Positions 27,228 through 35,660 of a DNA stretch of 64,000 nucleotides are shown piece by piece. The stretch is from assembly GCA_963805925.1 (NCBI GenBank), contig CAWDWB010000003.1, positions 744,001 through 808,000 of the forward strand, written 5' to 3'. The notes beneath the pieces are model-generated. The model was given only the letters and a program-made list of their open reading frames with translations, was not told the DNA's origin and did not search any database. Source of the stretch: CAMPKL01 sp963805925. GTDB taxonomy: Bacteria > Acidobacteriota > Terriglobia > Bryobacterales > UBA6623. The position numbers and the translations under genes are program-made. Numbering within the stretch: position 1 is the stretch's first letter; each line of letters begins with the position of its first letter.

Positions 27228-27464
27228 GCTGCGGCGCCCGACCGGCTTGTTCGGGACTTCATATGTCATTCGTGAGCAACTTGTCATAGTGTCAACGGGA
27301 GGAATTGCAGCGCGGCACAACGCTGACGCGAGTCGGTGGCGGCCCGGTCTGGCCATCCTACTAGTCGGACGATGGGGCAGTAGCGGCTTCCGAGCGCCTC
27401 TAAGTGATCGGAAGGACGCCGCGACGGGCAGCGCCCAGCTTCTAGCTCTGGAGCAGGGTCCTGC

Positions 27465-28528
27465 TAGTGGAGTCTCGCAGAGGCGTGGTGACCATGGCGG
27501 ATGGGCGTGACGGATCGGCATACTTCCAGCGGAAGGGTTTGTCGGTCTTGGAATAGGCGTTGATGCGGAGCTTGCGGGCCAGGTCGGCAGTGGAAGTAAA
27601 CACGCCGCGGGCGATGACGTCCCGCTGAACCTTTGAGAACCAGACCTCGACCTGATTAAGCCATGACGAGTACGTCGGCGTGAAGTGCTGCTTTACCTGG
27701 GATGACGTCCAAGGAAATCATCGAGCAGCCCGGTCTTATGAGCCGACAGGTTGTCGCAGATGATATGAACTTCTCGGTCGGGTTCGACGCCTGCGACGAC
27801 GTCTTCAAGAAAGTCGACGAATTCCAAGCTGGTATGCCACGCCGGCGTCTTGCCCTACACCTGGCCGATCTGCGTGTTCAGCGCCGCGTACAGCGAGAGC
27901 GTGTCGTTGCGCTTGTGCTCGAAGCCGTGACGCTCGGCGCGGCCCGGCGACAGCGGCAGCACCCGATCGCGGCGGTCAAGAGCTTGAATGGCGGTCTTCT
28001 CGTCGACGCAGAAGACGGCAGCGTGGTGCGGCGGATCGAGGTACAGACCGATGATGTCGGCGGCCTTGCGCCCGAAATCCGAATCGTTCGAGGCCATGTA
28101 GCGCTCAAGCCGATGCGGCTTGAGGCCGGCTTCGCGCCAGACGCGATACACCAAGTCCTTGCTGATATCGAGTTGGCGGGCGAGTTTGCGACAGGACCAG
28201 TGGGTGGAGCCATCGGCGGGTTCGCGGCGGCTGGCCGAGAGGATGCCGGGCGCAGCTTGGCGGTGAGCTTGGAGGGCGGCTGGCCCGGACGATGCGTTTC
28301 GAGCCCGGCGAGGCCGTCGGCGAGAAAGCGCCTTTTCCCAGCGGGAGATGGTCGGGCGGTGGTGTCGAGCTTGGCCTTGATCGCGTCGTAGGAGGCGTCG
28401 GCGGCGAGCAGGAGCAGGATCTTGGCGCGCGGCACGAACCCGGCGGGCAACGATTGCGAGCGGGCGATCTCTTCCAACTCGTCGCGCTGCCGCTGGTTCA
28501 GGTGGATGGACTCGCCTTCAAATGGCAT
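27465..28528 (-). pseudogene. IS630-family transposase, frameshifted
   Basis: Starts at 28528 (MPFEGESIHLNQRQRDELEE, the N-terminal helix-turn-helix with LPAGFVPRAKILLLLAADAS). The DDE residues are still readable in successive frames: AVFCVDEKTAIQALDR (first Asp), VHIICDNLSAHKTG (second Asp) and TPTYSSWLNQVEVWFSKVQ (Glu). At least two frameshifts separate these blocks (near 28270-28154 and near 27700, after LGRHPR), so no transposase can be made. Confidence 0.85.
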
Positions 28529-28579
28529 GCATAGAACACGTCTTCTATGTCGCAATAGTTACCCCGCGACAGTCCACTA
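27465..28579 (-). mobile_element. IS630-family insertion sequence, degenerate
   Basis: The ends are imperfect inverted repeats: CTAGTGGAGTCTCGCAGAG from 27464 against the complement of the right end, CTAGTGGACTGTCGCGGGG, 15 of 19 matching. Both start at a CTAG holding the TA target duplication expected of IS630/Tc1 elements. The length of about 1.1 kb and the single transposase gene inside fit the family. Confidence 0.8.
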
Positions 28580-28740
28580 GTGGAATAGCCGACACACTTG
28601 ACTCTCCAATTTACACCTATTGTCCGATTTCTTCTTGACATATCGACACAACTGGGCTTAATCTCCGAAGCGATCGAGAACCCGGTTGATATAAATCATT
28701 AAGTTTCAACGTTGTTGTTTCTTGCCATGGAGTGTTTAAG

Positions 28741-29220
28741 ATGAAATTCTATCTCGTCCCGCTCCTTATGAGCCTACTGGGCCCGATTGGTCTCACAGGT
28801 CAATCGAGAGTAGTCTCGAACGAAACTGCCTATCACCATTTCTTCATGGCGCTTGCTCCCACGTCACCGTCCATCGGTGAGCCAGAAACAGAGAGGGAAT
28901 ACCGAGAGCGTCAAGCCAGTTTCGTGAAACATATCGCGCTGAACCAGGCTCAGGGCGACATTCTAACGGCGATTGCGGGTGAATACTACTCGTACTTAGC
29001 TGATCTGGACTCCCGCGCCATACAACTTGTTGGCGAAGCAGCGCCAGGCAGGGTGTTGACTCCGAGGCAGAGGGCGGCGCTGCGATCGGTTGGAGCCAAC
29101 AGGCACGGAGTCCTAACCCATCTGATCGCCAAGCTCCACGCGGAACTGGATGACCAAGGCGATCAACTAGTTACCGACTTCATCGACAAGTCCGTTCGGC
29201 CCAAAATCCAGTTCAAATGA
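28741..29220 (+). CDS. secreted protein of unknown function (cargo gene 1)
   Basis: A 159-residue protein. The ATG at 28741 has GGAG 8 bp upstream; a GTG at 28732 is less likely. A signal peptide (FYLVPLLMSLLGPIGLTGQ) is followed by a Glu/Arg-rich, mostly helical region (EPETEREYRERQASFVKHI, then ILTAIAGEYYSYLADLDSRA) and a helical tail. There are no cysteines in the mature part and no family was recognised. It is intact within a decayed island and followed 25 bp later by another secreted gene, so the two look like an operon. Confidence 0.7.
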   Translation: MKFYLVPLLMSLLGPIGLTGQSRVVSNETAYHHFFMALAPTSPSIGEPETEREYRERQASFVKHIALNQAQGDILTAIAGEYYSYLADLDSRAIQLVGEAAPGRVLTPRQRAALRSVGANRHGVLTHLIAKLHAELDDQGDQLVTDFIDKSVRPKIQFK

Positions 29221-29245
29221 GACAACCTACCTTGGGGGATTAACC

Positions 29246-29830
29246 GTGACAACTGCATCATTCTTAGCCCTTTCCATTCTGGTCATCGCGAGCCCGACAT
29301 TCGCGATGTCGACGTACACCTATCAGTGGGCTTCCGGAGATAGGCTTTACGCAACCGCATCGACGGACTCCGACTATGAAGACGAGTATGCGTCCACCTC
29401 TCTCCAAATACACGGCCCCAGCGGGGCAGGAAGTAGCAGCTATAACTGGGACTGCACATGGTACTACACGAGCTTACAGACCTCTCTCCAGGTCACCGCG
29501 GCAGGTGATTATACGGCTGTGAGCGATCATCACTCCGGTTCGCTTTTCGCCAACTTTGCGTTCGTCTGGCCCTTTTCCCTTCACACTACAGCCTTCAAAA
29601 CTCCAGTCATTCAAGGGAACTCATGTCATTATACCGGCCTGGCCTGCACCCCGGGCACCAGTCCCACGTGCTATTCGGGTATTGGCTGGACTACCCTGCC
29701 CATTCAGGGCACGTGCCCTCAAGTTGTTGTCGCGGAGTTCTGGGTCGCTTTTGTGAGCGGCAACCCGGTTTGCATATCGCCACTACCCGTGCAGTTGCTC
29801 GGGGTCGGTTCCACTTGGCCGTGCGATTAG
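29246..29830 (+). CDS. secreted cysteine-containing protein, unknown function (cargo gene 2)
   Basis: A 194-residue protein with a GTG start at 29246, preceded by GGGGGATTAACC. Signal TTASFLALSILVIASPTFAM. The mature part is rich in Ser, Thr, Tyr and aromatic residues (TYTYQWASGDRLYATAS, GPSGAGSSSYNWDCTWYY) and has eight or so cysteines in its second two thirds (SCHYTGLAC, PTCYSGIGW, GTCPQ, VCISP, WPCD), suggesting a disulfide-bonded beta fold outside the cell. No family recognised. Confidence 0.7.
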   Translation: MTTASFLALSILVIASPTFAMSTYTYQWASGDRLYATASTDSDYEDEYASTSLQIHGPSGAGSSSYNWDCTWYYTSLQTSLQVTAAGDYTAVSDHHSGSLFANFAFVWPFSLHTTAFKTPVIQGNSCHYTGLACTPGTSPTCYSGIGWTTLPIQGTCPQVVVAEFWVAFVSGNPVCISPLPVQLLGVGSTWPCD

Positions 29831-29926
29831 TGAGTAACCTGTAACAACTGAGGGCTGACGGCTTGGCTGGCAGTGGTATCGGCACTCTAGGACTGCAAGC
29901 TATGGAGTGCGAGGGCCAATAACGAG

Positions 29927-30691
29927 ATGACCGACGCTCTGAGGCAGGGACTAGCTGGGCCGGTTAGAAGAGTCGTCACAACGCGGAATCCGAATAACGG
30001 TTCCGAAACATTCGAGGCACATCTCTTCGATCGTAGCGGTAAGTTGATTCTCTGGTCTGGTCTTAACCCCGACGGGACTCGCTTTGAGGTTGCGTATCGC
30101 TACGATTCGAGCGGCGATAGGGTGTCTCCAGAGCTACAGGTGATTCGCGATGGAGTCGGCGAACGGCGGTTGGAGGTCTACGACGTATCACACCTGGACG
30201 CTTGGTACATGGAGGGGCTGCATCAGTGTGGCTTTGGTACGGAGGGGGCGAAGTCGGTGCGAACTCTCTTCAGCGATAAGGGTTCGCCTATCAAGACCGT
30301 TTTCGACAGTGACGAGCACGAACCCTTGTTCGAGATCTTGTACAAGTGCGACGAGCACGGGCGCATCCTTGAAGCCTTACGCTATGACCAGCGGTTCGAG
30401 GGCGTCAGCTACGAAGGAGAGTTGTCCAGAACATCGTTTCGGTACGACGACGTAGGCAGAGTGATCAGGCGGGAGTCATCCTTGGCCGGCCAACGGACAG
30501 CTGTCACCACCTGGAGCTACAACCAATACGGCGACCCCGTTACCCAAGTCGTAAATAGCAGTCAGATTTGGAGGTTTGAATACGAATATGACCAAGCCGG
30601 GAACTGGACCAGGAAACTCATCCATCACCCCACTTCTTCGTCAGATGAAGAATGTCGAACAATCGAATACTACCCGTCCGAAGCTGGTTAG
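29927..30691 (+). CDS. small RHS/YD-repeat protein (cargo gene 3)
   Basis: A 254-residue protein without a signal peptide. It has YD-type repeats: FEVAYRYDSSGDRV, LFEILYKCDEHGRILEALRY, TSFRYDDVGRVIRRESSLAG, TTWSYNQYGDPVTQV and FEYEYDQAGNWTRKLI. It is far shorter than toxin-delivering RHS proteins and lacks the RHS core boundary and a C-terminal toxin, so it may be a stand-alone repeat protein or an immunity or orphan fragment. The frame is intact despite its decayed surroundings. Confidence 0.7.
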   Translation: MTDALRQGLAGPVRRVVTTRNPNNGSETFEAHLFDRSGKLILWSGLNPDGTRFEVAYRYDSSGDRVSPELQVIRDGVGERRLEVYDVSHLDAWYMEGLHQCGFGTEGAKSVRTLFSDKGSPIKTVFDSDEHEPLFEILYKCDEHGRILEALRYDQRFEGVSYEGELSRTSFRYDDVGRVIRRESSLAGQRTAVTTWSYNQYGDPVTQVVNSSQIWRFEYEYDQAGNWTRKLIHHPTSSSDEECRTIEYYPSEAG

Positions 30692-30879
30692 GAGAACGAA
30701 CCAATTTAAACTTCGGTAGCTGTCGAATGACAGCCTTGGCTTAAGACGTCGCGCTCAGTCTTGGTGTGACCCAAAACCCGGAAACGATACAGCGGGAAAG
30801 TTGATGGTTGGGATGGGCTGTAGTTCTCTGTGCGGGAGACCGAGGAGGACGAACCGAGGAAGGGACACAGCGACGCGCA

Positions 30880-31663
30880 GATGGGGTAGGCGCTAAGGCG
30901 ACGAAAGCGGGTAAGCCGGTGCGCGAGCTTTGCCGGGAGATCGGGATCTCGGCGCGGCGCAACTTCCTGGTCCCGATCCCGCGCTTCGCCGGTTGGAATG
31001 AGCTCAACGCTTACTTGGAGCGCAAGTGCGGCGAGCGGCGAGGACGGCGCTTGCGGCGGCACAAAGAAACAATCGGCGAGCGCTTTGAGCGCGACCGCCA
31101 GGCGTTGCTGCCCTTGCCTGCCGTGACGTACGAGCCTTGCGACAAGCACACGACGCGGGTGACGTCGATTTCGCTGGTGCGCTATGGCCTCAACGACTAC
31201 TCGGTTCCGGACCTGCTACGGGCATCGCGAGGTGCTGATGAAGGCCTACGTCGCCGAGTTGGTCGTCTGCTGCGGTTCGGAGCAGATCGCGCGGCATCGG
31301 CGCAGCTACGAGCGCGAGGAGTTAACGCTCGATCAGGCCGCGCCGCTGGAAGGCGGCAGTTGCCCGAAGAACTCGTGCGCGACGACTGCTCGAAGCGCGA
31401 CTGGGCAAGCAGGCAAACGCGAGTACGTCCAGGTGCTGCGTTTGCTCGAAGACTTTCTGCTCAGCGACGTCGCCTGGGCCGCACGCCAAGCCTTTGAGTT
31501 GGGAACGATCTCGTTCGACGCCGTCAAGCACTTGCTGTTGTGCCGCATCGAGCAGCGACCGCCGCGTTTGGATCTGACGAGGTATCCGCACCTGCCCGCC
31601 GCCGAGGTCGAACAGACTGCGACGGCCGACTACTTGTCGCTGCTGGCACGGGGAGCGATCTAG
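30880..31663 (+). pseudogene. istA: IS21-family transposase IstA, C-terminal remnant
   Basis: The first block (NFLVPIPRFAGWNELNAYLE, HKETIGERFERDRQALLPLP, TSISLVRYGLNDYSVP) is the IstA C-terminal half. Near 31205 the frame shifts to YGHREVLMKAYVAELVV and RRSYEREEL, and the tail VQVLRLLEDFLLSDV with ISFDAVKHLLLCRIEQRPPRLDL ends at TAG 31661-31663. A stretch corresponding to the HYL(A)LLERKPGAL region seems deleted. The DDE half is missing. Confidence 0.85.
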
Positions 31664-31872
31664 TGGAGAGACCGAATCTGCTGCTGGAAACGCAGCTGAC
31701 AACGTTGCGGCTGCCAACCTTCTTGCGCGAGTACGACAAACTCGCCAGAGAGTGTGCAAATGAAGGCCTGGACTATCCTCGCTATCTGCTGCGGCTCAGC
31801 GAGCTGGAGTCGCTCGACCGCGAACGGCGCGCAACCGAGCGGCGCACGGCGCATCCGAACGTCCCGACATGA
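31663..31872 (+). pseudogene. istB: IS21 helper ATPase IstB, N-terminal fragment
   Basis: A 69-codon fragment overlapping the istA stop by one base (TAGTG), the usual IS21 arrangement. LLLETQLTTLRLPTFLREYDKLARECANEGLDYPRYLLRLSELE is the IstB N-terminal domain. It ends before the Walker A motif. Confidence 0.85.
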
Positions 31873-31955
31873 TCCCATTGAAGTCGATCTCGCGCTCAGC
31901 CATGGCCACCACCTTCGGATGATTCGTGTGGCCGTCGTCGGCCAGCGCGGTGGGT

Positions 31956-32079
31956 GAAGTCTGTCGACGAATGGGAGTCAGCGAGCGAGAGCTTTTACGG
32001 GAAGAAGTACGCCGGGCTAGGGGGCAGCGAGCTGCACGAGATGCGGGACGTAGCGCCAGACCAACAGAACCAGGAATAG
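31956..32079 (+). pseudogene. IS3-family OrfA remnant
   Basis: Two frames together read VCRRMGVSE then FYGKKYAGLGGSELHEMRDV, matching the OrfA helix-turn-helix core (VCRKxGVSExTFYxWKKKYAGLGVSEL) with one frameshift. Only about 40 codons are left. It abuts the broken TraG-like gene, so it may mark the insertion that truncated that gene. Confidence 0.7.
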
Positions 32080-32084
32080 CGGTG

Positions 32085-32730
32085 AACGGCGCTGAAATCC
32101 GTACCAACTTGTAGCGGTAGCGGCCTTCGAGTCCGACCTCGACATTATCAGCTTCGCGGCCGAACTTGTTGAGGAGCGCCGCGACCTTTTAACAGAAGTT
32201 GCCTTTGACCTCCAAGACCAGAGCGCCGGCGCAGCGCTCGGGATCCGCCGCATTGTAGGCGAAGATCTGCTCGGCGAAGGGATAGATGCAACAGCTGGCT
32301 TGCCCGAACCGATCGCTCCGAAGACGACGATACCGGTGTACAGTCCCCAGTCGGGAATCGTGAGCCATCGCCGATGGTCGGCGGGCTCTGGTTTCTTTGG
32401 GTTGTGCAGCTCGCCGACGACCAAGAACAACGACTGACGAAGCCACGGATCTGGATAAAGGGGAAGCCGGTTGCCGGCAACACGCTGCTGTTAACGGGCG
32501 ACGAAGATATAGAACAACGAGAAAAGCCTCGACGCGCCAATGAGCGGAGTCGAGAAGAAGCATCGGCACAAAGACATTGCGGATTGCCCAGAAGATGTAG
32601 GGCCTGTGGAGGAGGACGAGTTCGAGTAGAGGGTGCTCATCGGGAATCGGGACCGTCGGAACAAGACGATGCCAATCGAGCAACTGATGACAACGCTCCG
32701 CAGGGTCCGATTCTCGATCAGGATTCGCAT
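32085..32730 (-). pseudogene. VirD4/TraG-like coupling protein remnant (island 1)
   Basis: Starts at the ATG at 32730 (MRILIENRTLRSVVISCSIG), with a membrane segment (DEHPLLELVLLHRPYIFWAI) in the next frame. Then WLTIPDWGLYTGIVVFGAIGSGK (Walker A, ending in K-P plus a frameshift instead of K-T/S), CCIYPFAEQIFAYNAADPER and GALVLEVKGNFC in a third frame, with LEGRYRYKL at the end. Several frameshifts; the ATPase Walker B half is absent. It was the DNA-pumping coupling protein of a transfer module. The same gene is broken at 53420-53690. Confidence 0.75.
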
Positions 32731-32744
32731 CGTCTTAGACCTCT

Positions 32745-33036
32745 TGAATCGTCGCTCGGGACGACGCGTCGCAGCCCCGGTTCCGTCGAGCGGAGCGGCT
32801 TTTGTCCAGAGGTTCGATCGGTCGTCGCCGTCGAGCACTCCGCATCACCTGCCGAAACGTCGGTTTCAAGCCAAGCGCCCTTGCAAAAGACCGGATCGAG
32901 AGCGGCGCCGATGATGTAGTCGCGCTCGACTCTAAGTACCGACCTGAGAGTTCCAGCTTGCGCAGCAGATCGTGGTCGAGCTTGATCGAGATCTGCTCAC
33001 GCTCGGTTTTAGCTGCTTGGGGATGTAGGAGGACAT
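32745..33036 (-). pseudogene. ribbon-helix-helix-like DNA-binding protein, frameshifted
   Basis: The ATG at 33036 has AAGGAGAAC upstream. Across two frames it reads MSSYIPKQLK then TEREQISIKLDHDLLRKLEL and SGRYLESS, followed in another frame by RDYIIGAALDPVF. This looks like a CopG/MetJ-type regulator or relaxosome accessory protein of about 70-90 residues. Its start lies directly against the conserved noncoding block at 33050-33358. A fragmentary equivalent with a similar ribosome-binding region lies at 53341-53358. Confidence 0.55.
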
Positions 33037-33049
33037 CGCAGTTCTCCTT

Positions 33050-33358
33050 GTCGTTAGCGGTCGATTCGCGATGCGAACCGCATGGCGAAAACACTTGTGA
33101 ACCCTAGGGGGAGGGGCGGGAGTGACCCAGGACGGAGCGGGAGCGAGGACGGTAGGGTTCGTGGCGGCGCAGCCGACCGAAACCGGGGTCGCTCCCGCCC
33201 CTCCCCTGACCCCGAAACAGGGGTCGATCCGCCATGTCTCGGGGCGGACGGCCCGTGTAGAGCGGGTCCCAAGGCTGTCTTTGGTGAACGCCTCCGTCGA
33301 AACTGAGGTGAACGGGCCTTTTTTGCTGCGTTCACCAAATCGAAGCTGATCCAAGCGT
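33050..33358. other. conserved noncoding block of island 1, candidate oriT/ori
   Basis: About 300 bp closely similar, in inverse orientation, to 53036-53340. It contains a long inverted repeat (GGGGAGGGGCGGGAGTGACC from 33108, arm to 33128, against 33186-33206, 20 of 21 matching), a perfect 6-bp hairpin GACCCC-GAAACA-GGGGTC (33208-33225), and several GTGAAC/GTTCAC units around 33274-33340. It sits between gene 2 and the ribbon-helix-helix/TraG genes in both islands. Origin function is inferred. Confidence 0.5.
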
Positions 33359-33968
33359 TCACGACGTCGTCTCGATGCGTCCAAACAGGTCGTAGTCGTT
33401 CGGCAAAATGCAGAAGGAAAAGCGACCGTTGGGGCACCTTCTGTGGGGCAATTTCCGCCCGAAATCGCCTCCTCGCCCCAGATCTGCCAGCGCGCGAACA
33501 TTTGGGCAAAATGTCGCCCAGGAAAATAGCGCATATCATCGTGCAGCGCATCCAGCCGGAGTTGATCAAAGCTGCTGGTTTCCCGTTTCTCAAACAGCTG
33601 GCGGTCGCGGAATTGGGCGAGCAAACGATCCGGATCGGCGACCTTCGTGAGCCACTTACGGCCTCTCGACAACACCCGCTGGAAACCGGTCTCGGCCTGA
33701 CCCAAACGGTCCGAGGCGGTCGTACCATAGACGAGCTCAAAGGACGGCAGCGCGGCAAATTGCGGCAAGTAGCGGCGCAAGTGGGTAGCGAACGGACCGC
33801 AGTCTGCGCTCCGCCCCGTTCAACGCCGACCCGAGCGTCGAACTGACGGCGTACGAAGTAACCGCCATGCAGCAGGACCAGCGCCAGAGACTCGGCTTCC
33901 GGTTCCGCATAGCCAAGCCTCTGGACGTTGGCGATCGGCTCGTGACGAGTCATCACAGGGGCGCTCAT
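33359..33968 (-). pseudogene. replication-relaxation-like gene 2 (island 1 copy), deleted and frameshifted
   Basis: The ATG at 33968 overlaps the gene 1 stop (ATGA). IANVQRLGYAEPEAESLALV and LLHGGYFVRRQFDARVGVE match the island 2 copy at 52022. About 130 codons are then missing, and the frame changes to THLRRYLPQFAALPSFELVY, RLGQAETGFQRVLSRGRKWL and RDRQLFEKRETSSFDQLRLD, ending near TGA 33359-33361. The N-terminal pattern resembles winged-helix replication-relaxation proteins of mobile elements; this is a weak match. Confidence 0.6.
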
Positions 33969-34858
33969 AGGACCAGTATTTCCGCACTGATCGCGCCACC
34001 TTTCCCCTCGGCTCGACGGCCCCTGCGAGGTCGAGTTGACGCCATAGATCTTGAACCCGGCACGCACTTTTTGGCTCACGTGGCATGGCCGATAATTTTC
34101 AGTCCTGAGTTCGAGATCAATGTGTGCTCGCTCGCCGTAGTCGCTCTCGTACTCAAGGCGCAGATCGGGAAAACTGATCTCGCCGTCGACGACCGGCAGC
34201 CCCGCAGTTTGGCCCGATCCTGCTGACGGCGGGCGTAGCTGAGGTCGCCGTAGTCGCCGTTCTTGTTTAATTCGGAATCGAGAACGACGCGGTTGACCCG
34301 CCCGCCTGCGGTCCGGATCCGGGTGGCTTCGGCCTCATACAGTTTGCAGATGAAGGCGTCGTGCAAGACCTCGGCGGGTTGGACGAAACCGGCATAGACG
34401 GCCTGTCCTTCAGTGGCCAATCGGCGATACACGGCCAGGCGCTTGGCGTGTTTTGAGAGCACGACGACCCGCCGGATCTCACCATTTTCGCCGACGATGA
34501 CCGAGCGGCGGAGTAAGAGACATTGCTTTGACAGGTGATTGAGATCGGCCTGGAATTGCTTGGGATTTGCGCGGTAGAAAGCCCGCTCGACGTCTTGTTC
34601 GTCGAGCGTACGGAGGCGGCTGACTCGGATGACGGCGCGCTCAGTCTCGCTCCATTCGTAGCGATGACGCCCGCAGCGCACTTGTCCGCACTCGTGAGCC
34701 AGCGGGTGTTGCTCTGGGCGGGCGGAGTCGTTTCCTTGCGGCCGATCCGCGCGATCATCTTCCCAGCCGCCGGCACGGCCTTGGGATTGGGTGATGCGGC
34801 GCTGCGTATCCGGCTTTTCCGCCCGGTCGTTGTCGTCCCCATCAAGGCCGCGGCTCAC
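33965..34858 (-). pseudogene. island core gene 1, frameshifted, function unknown
   Basis: Starts at a GTG at 34858 overlapping the small gene upstream. Readable blocks: RTLDEQDVERAFYRANPKQF, QADLNHLSKQCLLLRRSVIV, VVLSKHAKRLAVYR and AFICKLYEAEATRIRTAGGR, followed by GDYGDLSYARRQQDRAKLR. Near 34205 the frame shifts to VVDGEISFPDLRLEYESDYG, then HIDLELRTENYRPCHVSQKV and RAGFKIYGVN, ending at TGA 33965. The C-terminal 100 or so residues are shared with 51666..52025. No known domain recognised with confidence; the partner arrangement suggests transfer or replication. Confidence 0.55.
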
Positions 34859-34989
34859 AGAGAGTGCTCCTTCAATCGCTCGGTCGGCTCGGTCGAGATG
34901 CTATGCTCGGTGCGCGGTTGCTTCTCCGGATGCGCCAACCCGCGGCCCGTTTCCTTCAGCGGCAGCTTGCGCACCAGGGTGAATCTCAT
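34855..34989 (-). CDS. 44-residue basic peptide at the head of the island core operon
   Basis: ATG at 34989 preceded by AAGGAGGCAAGC, and TGA overlapping the GTG of core gene 1 by 4 bp (GTGA). It reads MRFTLVRKLPLKETGRGLAH then PEKQPRTEHSISTEPTERLK, charged and without a membrane segment. The strong ribosome binding site and overlap support translation. The equivalent stretch is deleted in island 2. Function unknown. Confidence 0.5.
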   Translation of the reverse strand: MRFTLVRKLPLKETGRGLAHPEKQPRTEHSISTEPTERLKEHSL

Positions 34990-35155
34990 GACCGCTTGCC
35001 TCCTTGGCGGAACGCCGGTCTGGCCCTAGGAACCGCTGATGGTTGCGCCACCGATCCGGCTTGAGTTCGAGCCTAAGCCCGAACCGAGAACCGGTCCAAT
35101 GCTTTGTCCGCTGCGATTGACAACCGCAGCGGATCAGTGCCCGAGGCGTTGAGCG
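34990..35155 (-). repeat. conserved leader block with hairpin, island 1 copy
   Basis: About 165 bp nearly the same as 51505-51665 (island 2), immediately upstream of the core operon in both. The centre is an 8-bp perfect hairpin CCGCTGCG (35108-35115) / CGCAGCGG (35125-35132) with a 9-nt loop. It could be an operon leader regulator or a nick-site hairpin. The blocks upstream and downstream differ between the islands, so the conservation is local. Confidence 0.65.
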
Positions 35156-35237
35156 GTGTTCTCTTCCGTCGTCTTCCGAGGCCAGGCGCTCAGAGAGCAC
35201 CGCCGCCCTGTGAGCTTCCTTGAGGAACGAAGGCTCC

Positions 35238-35630
35238 TTAGACAAGGACCTCCTCGGAGGCCGGAACAGTTTGAGCGGTAGTCCCGGGTCGATCCAGCTT
35301 GGTGAGCGAAGATACGCGAACCTCGGTGATGGACTTCGTCACATCGACCGGCTTCTTGCCGCCTACTTGTTGGGTGTACTCGCGGGTGCGAAGGTCGCCT
35401 TCGACCTGCACGTGGGCGCCCTTGGAGAGCGTGGCTGCGAATTCCGCCAGCTTGCCGAAGACGATGCAGCGGTGCCAGGTGGTCTGGCTCTGCCTCTCTC
35501 CGGTCTCCCGGTCTCGCCAACTGCGTTTCGTGGCGAGCGAGAGGATCGTGAACGACGTGTTGGACTGTGAGGTCTTGACCTCGGCGTCCTTGCCTAGAAA
35601 GCCGATGAGGGTGGCGCGATTCTGATACAT
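35238..35630 (-). CDS. ssb: single-stranded DNA-binding protein of the island
   Basis: A 130-residue protein from the ATG at 35630, with AAGGAGAAC upstream. The OB fold is clear: NRATLIGFLGKDAEVKTSQS, FTILSLATKRSWRDRETGER, TTWHRCIVFGKLAEFAATLS and KGAHVQVEGDLRTREY. The usual acidic DDDIPF tail of chromosomal SSB is replaced by a short end (VPASEEVLV), as in many plasmid-borne versions. It is intact and is one of few core genes still functional in the element. It would coat single-stranded DNA during transfer or replication. Confidence 0.9.
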   Translation of the reverse strand: MYQNRATLIGFLGKDAEVKTSQSNTSFTILSLATKRSWRDRETGERQSQTTWHRCIVFGKLAEFAATLSKGAHVQVEGDLRTREYTQQVGGKKPVDVTKSITEVRVSSLTKLDRPGTTAQTVPASEEVLV

Positions 35631-35660
35631 GTTGGGTTCTCCTTTTTCTGTTCCCGGCAT

